A DNA stretch of 64,000 nt, from NCBI RefSeq assembly GCF_022539665.2, contig NC_081335.1, forward strand, positions 1,922,001 through 1,986,000, in the 5' to 3' direction. The stretch is from Daphnia carinata. Its lineage: Eukaryota; Arthropoda; Branchiopoda; Diplostraca; Daphniidae. The notes under the pieces are model-generated. The model was not told where the DNA came from. It saw only the letters and a program-made list of their open reading frames with translations, and made no database searches. Both the position numbers and the translations under genes were made by a program. The stretch's first letter is position 1, and each line of letters begins with the position of its first letter. Shown in pieces: positions 1 to 13,000 of the stretch.

Positions 1-1833
1 ACTTCATGCTCCGTGCGTCCGCAATAGCGCCGGGTACACGCTCGATTGAACCCGCTATTACACACAAAGACTCAATCGCGATGTACTTCTATTACCATTG
101 AATTCGCCTGGCTATAATGCCAACGCCCTTCAACGCAAACGATTTTTCTTAAACTTCACATTCAATTTAAAATTCAATATTATTTTTTAAAAATCCATCG
201 CCCAAAATTCAGAAATGAATTAAAGTTTAAAGAAAAATTGAAAGAATCCAACTGGCTCGTTTCAGCGAAACAAAATTTAAATGCATATCAAAACAACACG
301 TCATTAATGCTAAAAGACAATCAGCGCTAAGCAGACAGACACCCTCGTTAAATGTTGTCACACTATTTCACGAATGAAATTTTTTTTTTTTTTTTTTTTC
401 ACGATAGCCTTGCATGTCTTGTCGCGATAGATGCGTTTTTTTTTCCCCAAAACCAAATCGTTCGTGCATTTGCAATAATCGCGTTGTGTCATCTCGGGTT
501 GTAAATTGAAAATCAAGATTAGAGGCACATTAAGTCAAACGACCTGCCGTTTCCTTTCCGGCTAAAAACAAAAACCAAAAATGAATAGAATTTCACTATT
601 TAGAAGTTCTAGACGCCCATTCAAAAACGAAAACAAGGAAATGTTACCAACACGTCATTTAGACAAGGCAATCAAATCAAAATTGTTTGGCTACTATACA
701 ATTTATCGTGCTTAAAAAGATAATCCGATTAATAAATCGGCCGTTAAAAAAAAAAAAAAAACACAAATTTCAAGCAAAAATGTCAGGACAATCAGGAAGT
801 TAAATAGACACGGGAAACGGCCTACGCTCTACGCATTTCTGACGGGATGCTAAAACGTACGAGCGATGCGGGTTGAATAGACGAAAAGAAACAAGTCAGA
901 AGCCGATACCCATTTTTTTTTTTTTCTTGGGTGATTCCATTGATTACCGAACGAAAGACGAGTCTACAAGTGAGCCACGAATTGAGCTTAGAATTCTACA
1001 CGTCACAATATAAAACGCTCATTGAAAATCAAGTTGTTTACCATTGAGAAAAGAAAAGTTTGCGGATGGAAAGAAACCAAATACCCCATAGAAATTCTAT
1101 ACAAACGAGTTCTAGTTACATTAACAACTACATCCAAAACGACCACTTGCAATAGTTTTGCCCCTTTTTTCTTTTAATGAATCGTTATGAAAAAAAAAGC
1201 CCATCAAAATCGTATAAATACGCGCTCTCGGACTGCACAAAAACGCGGCATTCGTATTTTACTTTTTTTTTTTACGACAATCATCTAGATATGTAAAAAT
1301 AAATAAATAAATAAAAACTCGTTACGACTGCTTAAGCAACGACGAAAACATGCGTGTATAGCGCGTAAACAACGCAAACATAATTCTAAATCCTTGCATG
1401 TCAAACGATTGATTATTGCGCATTCCAATTTCTAGCCTACTGGCAAGCAAAGCTCTACACCAACCCTTTAAATAAAAAAACCCGTCGGAGGAACACAAAA
1501 TGGCGGCGGCTTCCTACTCCGGCCTACTCGTTACACGCGCATTACAACTAAAACGCTAAAAAAAATCATTGCAATTAGCCATGAAATCAAGTACAAAATG
1601 TCATGCGATCAGACTGCTACATTTAATAACACCCCAACCGAAAGTTATCAAGTTTTAAAACGATAAAAAAATAACAATCTACTTTTTGATCAGGTTGTTG
1701 CCATACGATTCCGACAAAGAATCCGACTGCATTTCCGTGCCACAATATTTTAGCGTATTACTTTAGATTTTTTTTTTTTACGTAAAACATAAAAAAAAAA
1801 AATAGGGAAAATATGGGAGGAGAGAATATGTGT

Positions 1834-1853
1834 TTGTGTGTGTGTGTGTGTGT
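1834..1853. repeat. (TG)n microsatellite
   Basis: An uninterrupted run of TG dinucleotides. It explains the Cys/Val and Thr/His peptides in overlapping open frames. Confidence 0.9.
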
Positions 1854-2571
1854 ATGCGTGTGCAAAGGGGAGAGACCGTAGAGAATGTCTGTTTTGGAAA
1901 TAGGCCGAGTATCCGCGCGCGCGGTTGACACTGACAAGCGTGCAGAGTTGTAAAGATGGGCCAAAGATGGGCAAAGATGCGCGCGGCTCAGTTCAACTCT
2001 TTTTTTTTTTTTTTTTTGCTTCTATATAATTTTTTTTCGCTCTCCCATAGATACAATTCGATAGTCCTTCCTGTACCCTTTTGGTGAATTTGTTTACAAC
2101 CTTACATTTTTTTTTTCGCTTGCCTTTGCTATTGCCCGTTGCGTCACATGAAAAAAATAAATGTTCGAAACCTTCCCACAGACATACAGTATAACACGGA
2201 ACGAATATGTTTTTTAAAAAAAATCTCTTTTCTAAGTTTCTTGATCCGTAAAAGAAGAGCAAAAAGGTTGGAAACACTACACCCCAAAAAAAAAAGGAGA
2301 AAAGAAAAAAAAATCTGTCAAGTTGTGAGCCACAAATAAGAATAGTTTACGATCTGTCCGGATGTCTTTTGAGAAGATGCAGAACGTAGAAGTTGATAGG
2401 CTAAATGGAAACGAAAAAAAAAAAAGAAAATTTGTTTCGATTCCCGACGTGATTTCAGCCCATAAACATACACGCAAGAATCCCAAAACTCAAGGAAGAA
2501 CAAGCCCAACGTCTTTTCTTTTGATTCTAATCGGATTGTGACTTGAACAAGAGGACGGAAGAAGATAAATT

Positions 2572-2593
2572 ACACACACACACACACACACAC
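2572..2593. repeat. (AC)n microsatellite
   Basis: About eleven AC dinucleotide units followed by a degenerate GCAC. Confidence 0.9.
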
Positions 2594-3196
2594 GCACAAA
2601 TCCTCACCATTTAAAGAACAAAAAAAAAGTAAGGGATGTTTCCGTATTTCTACAGTTTGCCTATATCTTTCCTCCTCTATCCAGTCACATATCTTCTTTG
2701 ATAAAAAAAAAAAAAGAAACGAAATAAGATTACCTCGTATAAAGGACTTGTCCTCTGGCCACGTTCATTTGAATATGAACGTTTTCCTCCCTATCTTTTT
2801 CTTCCACCGTTAAAAAAAAAAGGGGACGATACGAATGGACGAGAGAGAAGAACGACACTGACGCCTTGTTTTGTGTCTTACGCTGTCTACGAAGGGGGCT
2901 CTGTCTTTTGTCACAAGACAAGAACGCGTCCTGGACGCGTGACTGTTCGAGTATAAATAGAGACGGCCAGAAACGGGGCAAGACAAGAGCGAAGCCGAAA
3001 AGGCGTGAGAGACAAAAAACGGCAAGGCCGTCGACATGGAAGATGTGCCGACCCGAGACTATCTCTGCCAGACAACTTTCGTAGGGGGGTCGATGATGAT
3101 GGAAGCCCGTTTTTTTTTTGTCTGTAGCTCTCTCTCAGCTTAGCACAACTGCGCTGCCTAACTCGGCTGGAAAAGAAAAAATAAATAAAAACGAAG

Positions 3197-3199
<3 letters not shown>

Positions 3200-3230
<31 letters not shown>
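3200..3230. repeat. (CA)n microsatellite
   Basis: About fifteen perfect CA units, the longest dinucleotide repeat seen in the window. It lies next to a CpG-rich patch at about 3.24-3.32 kb. Confidence 0.95.
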
Positions 3231-3233
<3 letters not shown>

Positions 3234-4723
3234 TAAAAATAAAGCTCGCGGGACGCGCCGCTCGGTCGGGATCTCGCACCCGTCAGTGCCGGGAGGGCAT
3301 TGGCTGACGAGCCGGTCGTTGCCATCCACCTCGCTATCCAATGGGGAAGAAGTGGGGGAGAGTCGGAGAGAAGCAAAAGGGGGATAAAAAAAAAAAAGAA
3401 AAAAAAAAGGAAAATAAAAAGAGAGAGCTCATGAGAAAATAGTGCGCATGAAGCGTGATTAAACTCCCCCCTTCTTCCTCCTCCCTCGCCATACCACCAA
3501 TCTCCCCCTGGAGCGCAGCACACTCGTTTCTTTATATATACCCAGTCGATCATCATTTTTTTTTTTTTCTTTTTTTTTCTAACCCCGATGGATCCAATCA
3601 TCGTCTGAATCGGAGAGAGATGATTCCAAGCCAGAGAAGAGGACCGTTCTCCATGTATATGGCTTTGACGTCGGCAGTATATATGCGTCTCTTGTCTCTC
3701 CTCTCGACAGGCAAAATATACGACCGACTATCAAAAAAAAAAAAAAACAAGAGACAAGAGGAAACTAAGAAAAGAGGCAACTTTTGCCGACTGACTTATT
3801 CCTTTTTTTTTTTTGGCCCTGCCAACAGAGGCAAAAAAAAAAAACAAAAAAAAAACGAATGATTGCACTCGATCAAAGCGAACAAGACACCCAGTGAACC
3901 AGAGAATTATGACGGCTGCAATCGTAGGCCTACACGCAAACTTGCCAATGCCATCAAAGAAAACGAGAATAAATACACTCAGTGATTTTAGTACTTTTCC
4001 CAATGCTGCCAAAAAAAAAAAAAAAGAAAAAAGGGAAGAATCGACAGTGACATATTACAACGATGTTACTTCTCAAACGGATTTTGGCTTCCGTTGTCCT
4101 TCTAGTTCTTTAATAGGTGCGCAATCCGACCGAATTTTAAAAGCCTTTCCAGAATACCAATCAGTTGGCAAAGCAATCTGCGTTTTTTCTATGCGACTCA
4201 AACGAAAAAACCTCCTTAATAACGTGATTTACATGTATGGAATTTCTGTTCTAACTTCAGAGGTCGTGCTGGTGTGACTCCTCCTCTCAATCTCCGCAGC
4301 TGGAAAAGCTCCAGGAAAAACTTCAAAAACGCAAATATAAACATCATCTTTTTCTTTTATGGTATTTTCCCCTATCCAACTACTTTAGTTATTATGTTTC
4401 GAAAAGATGATTCTTGCGTGCAGCAGCACGTCGTCGGAATTGGAATGAAGAGAAGAAGAAGAAAAAGAGAAGAAAAAAGCCGGGCAACCAATCTCAACGC
4501 TGCGTGTTCGGTATTCTTTCGTATACATAAATACATACACCATCTTGAAACAAATTTGACAGCTTCACAATAGGCCAAACTAGTCCCTTCTAGTTTGCCT
4601 ATTCCTTTCTTTAGATATTCATTTTTTTTTTCCTCATCCCGCTTAGCACCCACTTACATATTTATAAGGCCCGAAGAAAATAAACGCTATAAGAAAAGAA
4701 CTGGTAGTAGAGTCTTGTCCAGA

Positions 4724-4739
4724 TAGGAATGCATTCCTA
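4724..4739. promoter_or_regulatory. 16-bp perfect palindrome with back-to-back TEAD/Scalloped-type cores
   Basis: TAGGAATGCATTCCTA is a perfect palindrome. Each half contains GGAATG/CATTCC, the known TEA-domain (M-CAT) core bound by TEAD/Scalloped proteins. A binding role is inference from the motif only. Confidence 0.3.
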
Positions 4740-5117
4740 GTTAGAAAATGCATTCGTTCGGGGAGCCCGACCCGCTTGATTGGAGAGTTATTTATCAAGG
4801 ACCCCTTTAAGAGGATGTATTTTTAAAAACATCTGATTTTTCTTTTTTCTTTCAAGGCATTCCCCCCCCCCCCACCCCATCTCGCACCAAAAAACGATTT
4901 TCTTCTCTTAATGAAAAAGAAAAAAATAAAAAGAGGCAATGGAGGGTTATATTGTTTCCAACACAATATTCGGTGAAACGCCCAAAATAAAGCGTGTTTA
5001 AATTCGATAGAAGTAGAAAGAAGAAAACTCTTTTATCCGAAAAAAGAAAGAAATAAGTTAGTCGTTGATTAGATCACACGAGATAGCGAGCCGACGCTAA
5101 CTTATTACAGGCCGATT

Positions 5118-5175
5118 CCCCTTTTTCCTGTCTTCTATGTTATTCTGCTCTCGTAGCGACGCTACGAAAAAGGGG
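5118..5175. repeat. Nested inverted repeat
   Basis: An outer pair of 10-bp arms (CCCCTTTTTC at 5118-5127, GAAAAAGGGG at 5166-5175) encloses a 17-bp palindrome, TCGTAGCGACGCTACGA, at 5151-5167. The two structures overlap by two bases at 5166-5167, so they cannot both form completely. Confidence 0.6.
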
Positions 5176-6575
5176 TGGTCAAAGTTCAACATTTAAGGTA
5201 AAGAAAAGCTTTAAAAAAAAGGATGGAGATGCTTGAACACGTTTGTCGTTCGTAACTGTTTTTTAAAGAGAAAAGAAAAAGATTCCCTTGAATTCACGCG
5301 ACGCGTACACTGCCCTCTCTCGCGTTTCAATCACCCAGACTCGCAAACCGAATGCCCTCGCAATCAACAGCACAACGCACGTACAGACGAACGAATAGAA
5401 TATTAATTAAGGACTAAACGGATGCACACGTCTTTTTTCCTTCTCAACCAACAAGCTATGCAATTAATGCATAAAAAACAAAACGCGTATTCAATCAAAA
5501 GGCCTACAACACACACCAAGTAAAAACGAAGAACTAAAATGCAAAAAAAAAAAAAAAAAAACTTACGGGCCCCTTTCCGGGTCGGGTTGCGTCGACTGTA
5601 ATGGACAAGGAGCTACTGACACGACTCATCAAAAAGCACGTCGGAGAAAAACTACTGGCTTGAGCCAAAAGCCAAAAAAAAAAAATAAAATAAAATAAAA
5701 AATATGACGAATGAAAAAGAAACGAGCACATTTCATATCGACTGGACGTGGGCAAAACGGAACATGCAGCGGAACACAATAAGGACACAGCTGGCACATC
5801 ACAAGTGCCATATCGTACTACGAAGAACTTGCTACATAACCGTCGAGCGCGCATAACAGCAGAGACATGCACAGGTCAAGAAGACGAAGGGGAGATAGCC
5901 ACAAAACTTTTGAGCAGAGCAGATAGACAGACTTGCAATATAAACGGCATTATACAACAATATTGTATATAGTCCCCGTGTGTTGCGCTGTCGAGCAAAT
6001 GCCAACCCTTTTACAACCTTCAACAAACGGCGAAAAAAAAAATGGGAAAAAGATACAAGAGGAGGAAGAACAACGACAAGGCAACACACATATACAGAAA
6101 AAAAAAATTACGTGTATGTAGGCCAAACCTCGCGGCGGCCTCCGTTTGTATGAAATATCCACCAGCACGCAGTCATAAAAGAGAAAGAAGTATTTCTTCT
6201 TCTTCTTCTTTTTTTTTTTTTTGCGCAACTTCAGCAGCTTTTTATTGCAGAGGCTTTTTGGAGGGAAATAGGAGGGTAAGATGCAACCTTTTTCTCCATA
6301 GTTTTACAACATGCAGAAAGAAAAAAAAATGGTGTGGGACCTTCTCCGTGCAATAAACGGAATAGGCCTATTCCGTGTGTTAACCCTTGCGCGTCCCTGC
6401 GTTGGATCTTGGGCAAAGAGGTCGCAGGCCTACCGCTAACTTTCTCGAACATCTTCTAGGCCTGACATTGGCGGGAAGAGACGCAAAAACCGGTTTGGAA
6501 AAAAGGTATATAGCAATTTAGACGATTTTCTCTTCTATTTGCTGTGTCGAATGTCGCAGTTTTTTGTCCATCACC

Positions 6576-6577
<2 letters not shown>

Positions 6578-6612
<35 letters not shown>
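6578..6612. repeat. Poly-A tract of 35
   Basis: An uninterrupted adenine run. No target-site duplication or retroposed coding sequence was recognised upstream. Confidence 0.95.
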
Positions 6613-6613
<1 letters not shown>

Positions 6614-9422
6614 ATTTAACCCCGGAAACTGAACGGGGTAAAAAAAAAAATTTGGAAAGCTTCACGCGCAATAAAAAAATAGGCAAGAAAATGCGAAACC
6701 GATACAATACAAGCCCTCCCATATTTTCACCAAAACAGTGGTGAAACCAACTTAAAAAAAAAAAAAAAAAAATACCGAGACGAGACAGCATTTTTTCGCC
6801 AACCGCCATAAAACCGCACATAGCAGATAAGACAACGCAACACACGACAATTTTTTTTTTAACCTCAAAAGAAACAGCACACACAAAAAAATGAGAAGAA
6901 GAAGCTGTTGCACTTTGCGGGCGAATTGTAACCGGTCAGTTTGCGTTTTCCTTCACAAGTGACTGCATCGACCAGTTTCAGTGAACCACATCGTTTTAAT
7001 TTTTGCTACCCCGGTGTTCCGTGTGCGCGCAACCCACAAGAAAAAAAAAATTGATTCGGAAATCGGCGTGAAAAAAAAAAAAAATAATAACGCGAGAACC
7101 CAAACGAGCGAAGAAGTAGAGATAGGAAAACAAAATTAATTTGAAAAAAAGAACAGGAGACCTTGGGAAAGGTTGTTCCATCGGTTGCGTGTTGCGGTAA
7201 AGACTTATTTCAATACAATTTTGTTTTAATAGCTCACGTAGACTAGTGGAAGCTCGCAGCGAATAGAAAATAAGTATTTAAGCATACATCATTTTCTTTC
7301 TTTTTTGTGTTTTTAACACTATCATTAAGTTTTACTTTTTGCTCCTCTTGAACTCTCGTTGTACTGTCTTGACGTCGCTACTCCTCCCTCGTTCTTTTTT
7401 CCATATCCTCTTCAAGACATCGCAGCTGTCTTTCTTTTCGCTCTCATTACCTTTTTTCTTAGCCAACGTCGAGTTAAGATCTCATTCTCTCCCAGCCCGC
7501 CCTATACAATTTTGTTATTTTCCCGTTCTAGCCAAAGCAATCAGTTCTCCATTTATACCGAAGCCGCTTTTTTGACTGGCTGCTCATCTTCCTTTTTTTT
7601 TTTTTTTTTAAGAAAATAAAAAACATAATTACCGGCCTTTTTCTTCTTCAGAGAACAACTCCCCAATTCTTCCACACACACATACACATACACACACACA
7701 CAAAAAAAACAATACAATACAACCCCCCACTCTTCTACAAGAACACATCATTCCGTATAAGGCGGTTTAGTGTTAATTTTCGGTTTTCAAAAAACCTTAT
7801 AAGGTCGACGGAAAGCGGTGCGCTACAACTTAATCAAAGCCTCCGACAAGGATAACTCTCACGCGCTATCTGGTGCTGTTGATTGGCCGCTGAATTTTTC
7901 GGTCTCATCATTGCCCTTCCAAAAAAAAAAAAATAATATCCGAATGGCCTTTTCTCAAGTTCAAAGGTTCGAATCGCCATTGGCTTTAAAAAAAAAACTA
8001 AACTAGGAAACGGGAAATTAAGACGGAGGATATCGACAAAAAATTCCTAACCTTGTAGAGTACTTTAGTTTTAAAGAAAAAATTGTTTTTTATTGCCGCT
8101 TCTATAAGCACCAATGCGCCTCACGTACGTTGAGCATTGAACAAAGTAAACAAGCACTTGAAAGAGAAAAAAAAGGAAGGCGACTTAAGTGAACTAGAAA
8201 CAACAAGGAGAACGGAAACGATGGCCTGAGAAAAAGGGAAGCCATTCACGATAATGGAAAAACCTCGTTCGTCTACATTTCTTTCTCCCTACTCCCTCGC
8301 ACGTATTTTTTTTTTTTTTCTCAGACCGCAGACCGTACGATGCACACACGCACAAAAAAGAAAATTTAGGAAAAAAAAAAGAGGAAACGTCCGTTTTTTT
8401 TTCCTTTCGGGCCAATGAGCGTGGGGGGCCCTCAGAAAAGACGGCCGGAGACAGCCGGTGGAGAACGAGGGAGGGCTACGTTAGGCGAAATGTAACCATG
8501 TTTCAAAGTGAATGACTTTTTCACACATCAAGTGCAGGTCATCAATTTCCCTGAGCGTCGTCAAGCCCGACGTCGGCGACGCGCGTGAACAGAGGCCCTC
8601 CCACCATCATCCCGAAATCCCCCCTTCTCTACGACATCCATCCATTTCCTTTCGTCCCCTATAAACATTTTTCTATTAATCCACCTACTTTTTCTTTTTT
8701 CTTTTCTTTATTCGTCTTTTTCTCATTCGGCCATCAAAGAAATCCCAGTTAAGGCAGCAGCCGAATGCTCTTTAACATCCTTCCTTTCCAGTTCAAATGG
8801 GTTTTCAAAGTCTTTAAAAAAAAAAAAGAAAGAAAAAAAAAAGAAAGAAGAAAATAAGTCTCGACTGATGCTTTAAGCACATAAGACCAGACGATAAATG
8901 CCACACAGCGGGCACCTCTCTCGTCCCTTCAAAAAAAAAAAAAAAAAAAAAAAGATACGAGCGGAATGGAATTTTTCTTTTTGTTATTTTCGTACGTAAC
9001 GTGTCAATTATGAAGCACAAGATGATCCTTTTAGCACCTCTTTCTCTATATCGCCGAGAACGAAAAAAAAAAAATTCCATTTGATATAGAACCTGTCATG
9101 CGAACGCTGATTTCTATCCGGCACCTTACTCTTTTCTCTATTTATTATTCCAATTCCCCCCCCCCTCGCACCTAAATCAACTGTTATCCATGTAATACAA
9201 ATCTTGTTTTCTTCCACATGCCCAAACTCGGCAGAGTCCGAACGCATTGGACCGGGCAAAAAGTTAGGCCATTTTCGGGTTTGAATCGCCCTCCCCTTTT
9301 GAAAAGTTAACCCTCTTTTAAATAATGCAAGGCTCCATTTTTTTTTCTAATACTCTTTGCTATTCGCCAGTACAAAGCAGAGGGAGAAATCGGGAAAGGC
9401 AGGGAAAAAAAAAACGACTCTT

Positions 9423-9490
9423 AGCCTCTCGTTTTCTTGTACACATTTCTGATGGAAAAGGTCTAAGAGACGAGAGGCTCAGTGACGTCA
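9423..9490. repeat. 10-bp inverted repeat followed by a CRE palindrome
   Basis: AGCCTCTCGT at 9423-9432 is the exact reverse complement of ACGAGAGGCT at 9470-9479. A full cyclic-AMP response element palindrome, TGACGTCA, follows at 9483-9490. A functional link between them is not shown. Confidence 0.5.
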
Positions 9491-9785
9491 TCTGGCGTGC
9501 ATTTTTTCCGTTTTTTTTTTCTTTCTTTACTGACGTTAAATTATAGTTATAGAAAATGTGTTTTATGTCAAAAGGGGCTCTGGCAGTAGTGGGCTCGCTA
9601 TTTTCTCCGTTTTACGACTCTTCCTCCCCTTACACGTGCAGCTCCCCCCTCGCTCTCTCTCAGCCAATAACTTTCAGAGTGGGTAATGAAAATTTCTTTT
9701 CAAGCCTAGCAGAGCCAGAGGGAAACGAACACAAACAACGAGAAAGAGAAGGGGGACCCCTCTTCGGCTGGAAAAGCAATAAAGG

Positions 9786-10070
9786 ATGCTAACAGTAGGG
9801 GAGCTTTTGAAAAAAATCGGGCCAGCCAATCCGATTCCTATGCCGGCCAATGCCGAGCCAGACAGCGACTTGCCTTTTTGTTGCCAGACCATCATCTCCG
9901 CCCTCCCGCTGGCCGCCATCTTTGTGGCCGGTTGGCCAATCCCAGCACTAGAAACATGCCCAGTCTATCCCCCCCCCCAAAACCAACGTTCCACAAAGCC
10001 GGACGCAAGGCAATCAGCCAGGATCAAAATGGCGGACAACGCTCTACTGATTAACTATGCGCACTTTTAA
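9786..10070. other. GC-rich, CCAAT-containing promoter-like island
   Basis: Within AT-rich flanks this block is GC-rich and carries several CCAAT boxes: AGCCAATCC near 9825, GGCCAATGCC near 9845 and TTGGCCAATCCC near 9930. It also has two YY1/PHO-type words, GCCGCCATCTT near 9914 and CAAAATGGCG at 10025-10034. A 94-codon open frame spans it but resembles no family I know, and the opposite strand is also open over much of it, so I do not call a gene. It may be a promoter or enhancer in the Abd-B downstream region. Confidence 0.35.
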
Positions 10071-13000
10071 TACCCACTCGCTTTGAAATTAAATTCAAAT
10101 TCTTTCCCAATTCGTGCAAATATCTAATATAAGCGTTTCAATTTTTGGAAGAAAAAGCAAATCAACAAATCTTATCAAATTCAAAATTTAAGAATGGATT
10201 TTCCCATTGGTGCGGAAATTCAAGTATTTGATCATAAAATTCAAGCATTTGCCAACAATAATTTCGTCGATCAAAAACGGCTAGAAAACGAGTCAATTTA
10301 CTCAGTTTCATTCGAGCTAAACAAAAACACAAAAGCCAAGTGACGTAACGCAACATTTCTAGTCATTTCAAACGTTATCGTCCAAACGACACGTAAAAAA
10401 ATGTCTAAAAATAGTTTAACATCGTTCAGTAAAAGCACATTCAAGCGTGCCATTAACAATTAAAACTCGTTCAAAATAAAACACGCAAATCGAAACCAAA
10501 CAATCGTCACTTTTGGTTAGTGTCCTGTTCTCTTTCGCTCGTACAACGGACAAGCTTCTACCAAAAAACAAATGCCTTATCTTCTAAACACAAAAAAAAA
10601 AATAGAAAAATGAATAATACCTCGATATTTTTTTCTTGACGAAAGATTGAATGAAGAAAAAAGAAATTCAATCTTCGGAAAGTCTTGCAATCGATGTCGA
10701 TCGACCAAAAGATGTGTAGGGCTCCGGCACCTAAACGGGATGATGGAATACTACATAGCCTAACCGAACGCTTTGACACTCTTATATATTTAACCCCCGT
10801 GCCTCGGACATGCACTGGCAGCAGGCACACAAAAACGAACGCCCCCCTCTCTCTCAAGCGTTCTTTTAAACGAACTCCCACTGCCTCAACCTCCCAACCC
10901 CCCCACCAGTAGCCTATGAACACTGACGAATCTCCTTTTTTCGTTTTTAAAAGAAAAGAATAGAAAGGGAAAAAAAAAAAAAAAAAAGAAAGAAAACCAC
11001 CAGTCAGATCCACCAAGGCAGTTCAAAAGTTCAAATAGCTAACAATAGAGTCTAGCGTCCAGCTGCGAGTTTGGAAAAGATGGAACCCATGCAAGGCCAA
11101 AAACTTCGATACACAAAAGTCGAGGACTGAACAAATGATGAGAATGATAAAAAAAAAAAAAGAAGATGGGATTACCAGCAGCAAAAATAGGAGTTTTAAA
11201 AGGAATAAAATTCTTCCATAGTGTCGAAGCAGTTGTGCAGCACAGCTTGATGATTCGGCGACTGATTCAACTGATTCGACCTGACTCTTTCGGATTCGTC
11301 TGGGTCTTCACTCCTCCTTCGCCAAACAGTAAAAGCAAAAAAGAAAGAACGTGAACGCCGAATAGAAACGCGCCCTCTCAAACACAAAAATACGCTAACA
11401 TATTTTATCTGGCATCTCTTGAAATCATTTCTTATTCTTTTCCTCTCTCTCTCCTTTTATGATCACTCCGCTTCTGCCGTTGGTGGCCGTCACGAATTCC
11501 CACCCAAAAAAAGAAAGAAAAGCTATAAAAACCTATCCTGATTCATGATGGTTCAAAGCTCTCGCAAAGGTCAAGCCGTGTCGTCTCTGCGTGATATGTT
11601 ATAGGCCTAAAATATAATTCGAATTTTGTTTTTCTAAGGGAATTTTTAAATTCGAGAAACTTCCTCCCCAGCACCAACTGCTAAGCTTCACTCGTCTTTT
11701 ATCATCGCCCTCCCCCCTTCACAAACTAAATCGAGACTATGAATTAACGCAAAACGTCAAGGATGTTGATCGTGAAAAGAGTTTTTACAGATGCGTCGCT
11801 TGTTGAAAGAAAGCGCTAAAGAAATATCGCGATTTTATGATCATTTCCTTTGCGTTTCCATCTCGAGCTTATGTAGACTTAAAGAAAAATTTCTTCCTCC
11901 ACTGTTATTCGTTTAAGAAACGTTGGACAGCGTTACGTGCCTAATCTTTCAGCAAGCCTATATAGCCTACTGCTACGTGGTCTCGTCACGTGTCAATAGA
12001 CAACTGGTGAGAGAAAAGTCCCAGTTTGAGTCAAAAGAAACAACAAACATTCGAAAAATGCAAGAGTCAAAGAAGAGTAATAGTCGACTCGTTGCTGCAT
12101 GACGCAGACGTATATAAAAGTTAAAAATAAGCAGATATGCTCTTGTCGTCGCTATATTCGTTTTGGAAAAGAAGAGATGCCAAAGACAAGAAGAGTTTCT
12201 TTGGCCGGAGATTGCTTTCGGGTTATTGCCATCAGAATCGAAAAGTGCAGCCAGAAGATTTCGGCTTCTGCTCGCTGCCGTTTTCCATCTGGTATAATGT
12301 CTACAAGATCTCCGCTGTCTCGTTTTGTCTTTTCTTTTTATCTCCCCCGACTGCCTCGTGCAGCATCTTAATCTAAAAACTAAAATGGGTAGATGAGAAA
12401 ACGGGGAGAAATAGAAAAGCGAAGACAAAATGACTAGCATGAAGCCTATCAAGCACTTCCCTCCATTTATAGCAAACCCTCTTCCCGACTAGGATCTTAT
12501 AGCACGAAAAACAATCAGATGTTAACGCGGAAACGAACTTTTGTTACACCACCATCTTCTGTACAAAGCGCTTCATTCCGACTACTAACAAAACAAAAAT
12601 GTTTTCAAATTGAAAACCTTTAAAAATGATCTTAGAAAGACATCCGTTTAACGTGCAACATCCAATCGCCTTTCTATCACGAAATGCCTGCATTCTATTA
12701 AGTTTGATCGAACAACTCAATTGACAATACGCGATTAATTTAAAAAAATTCAAATTCGAAAGAATAACAGTGATATTTCCCCGCAACGATGGCTGATTTC
12801 CTAGGCTTGGTAGGTCTACAAAATGAATAGTGAATAAAACGCGCAAGTCCATAAACAACAAACAATGAAATGCATGAAAAACAAAGTGATTGAAGATTCA
12901 CTACGGATTTTAATGTAAGTCAATCTTTTATCCCTTTTTTATCAAAACAATAACGAATTAAGAAAAGCATGCTTCTCGAAAGTTTTGAGTGGTGGAACTT

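Larger units (their letters stand above)
1..9780. other. Intergenic DNA, no gene supported
   Basis: This stretch is AT-rich and dominated by poly-A and poly-T runs, CA/TG repeats and purine or pyrimidine tracts. The open frames present mostly encode runs of Lys, Phe, His-Thr or Cys-Val, which are translations of those simple repeats, and none resembles a known protein. It lies 3' of the minus-strand Abd-B gene, so it may be part of the regulatory interval toward abd-A; that is inference from Hox cluster order. Small palindromes and inverted repeats are reported separately. Confidence 0.7.

Noticed and set aside
7795-7804. Perfect SRF CArG box CCTTATAAGG
   Set aside because: Several CC(A/T)6GG matches are expected by chance in 64 kb of AT-rich DNA, and no muscle gene is adjacent.
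7966-7978. tRNA B-box-like GGTTCGAATC
   Set aside because: No matching A box, acceptor stem or cloverleaf could be built upstream. Similar partial B-box words near 20.53, 23.06 and 23.74 kb fail for the same reason.
9786-10070. A 94-codon plus-strand open frame as a gene
   Set aside because: The opposite strand is also open and the sequence looks like a GC/CCAAT island rather than a protein family.
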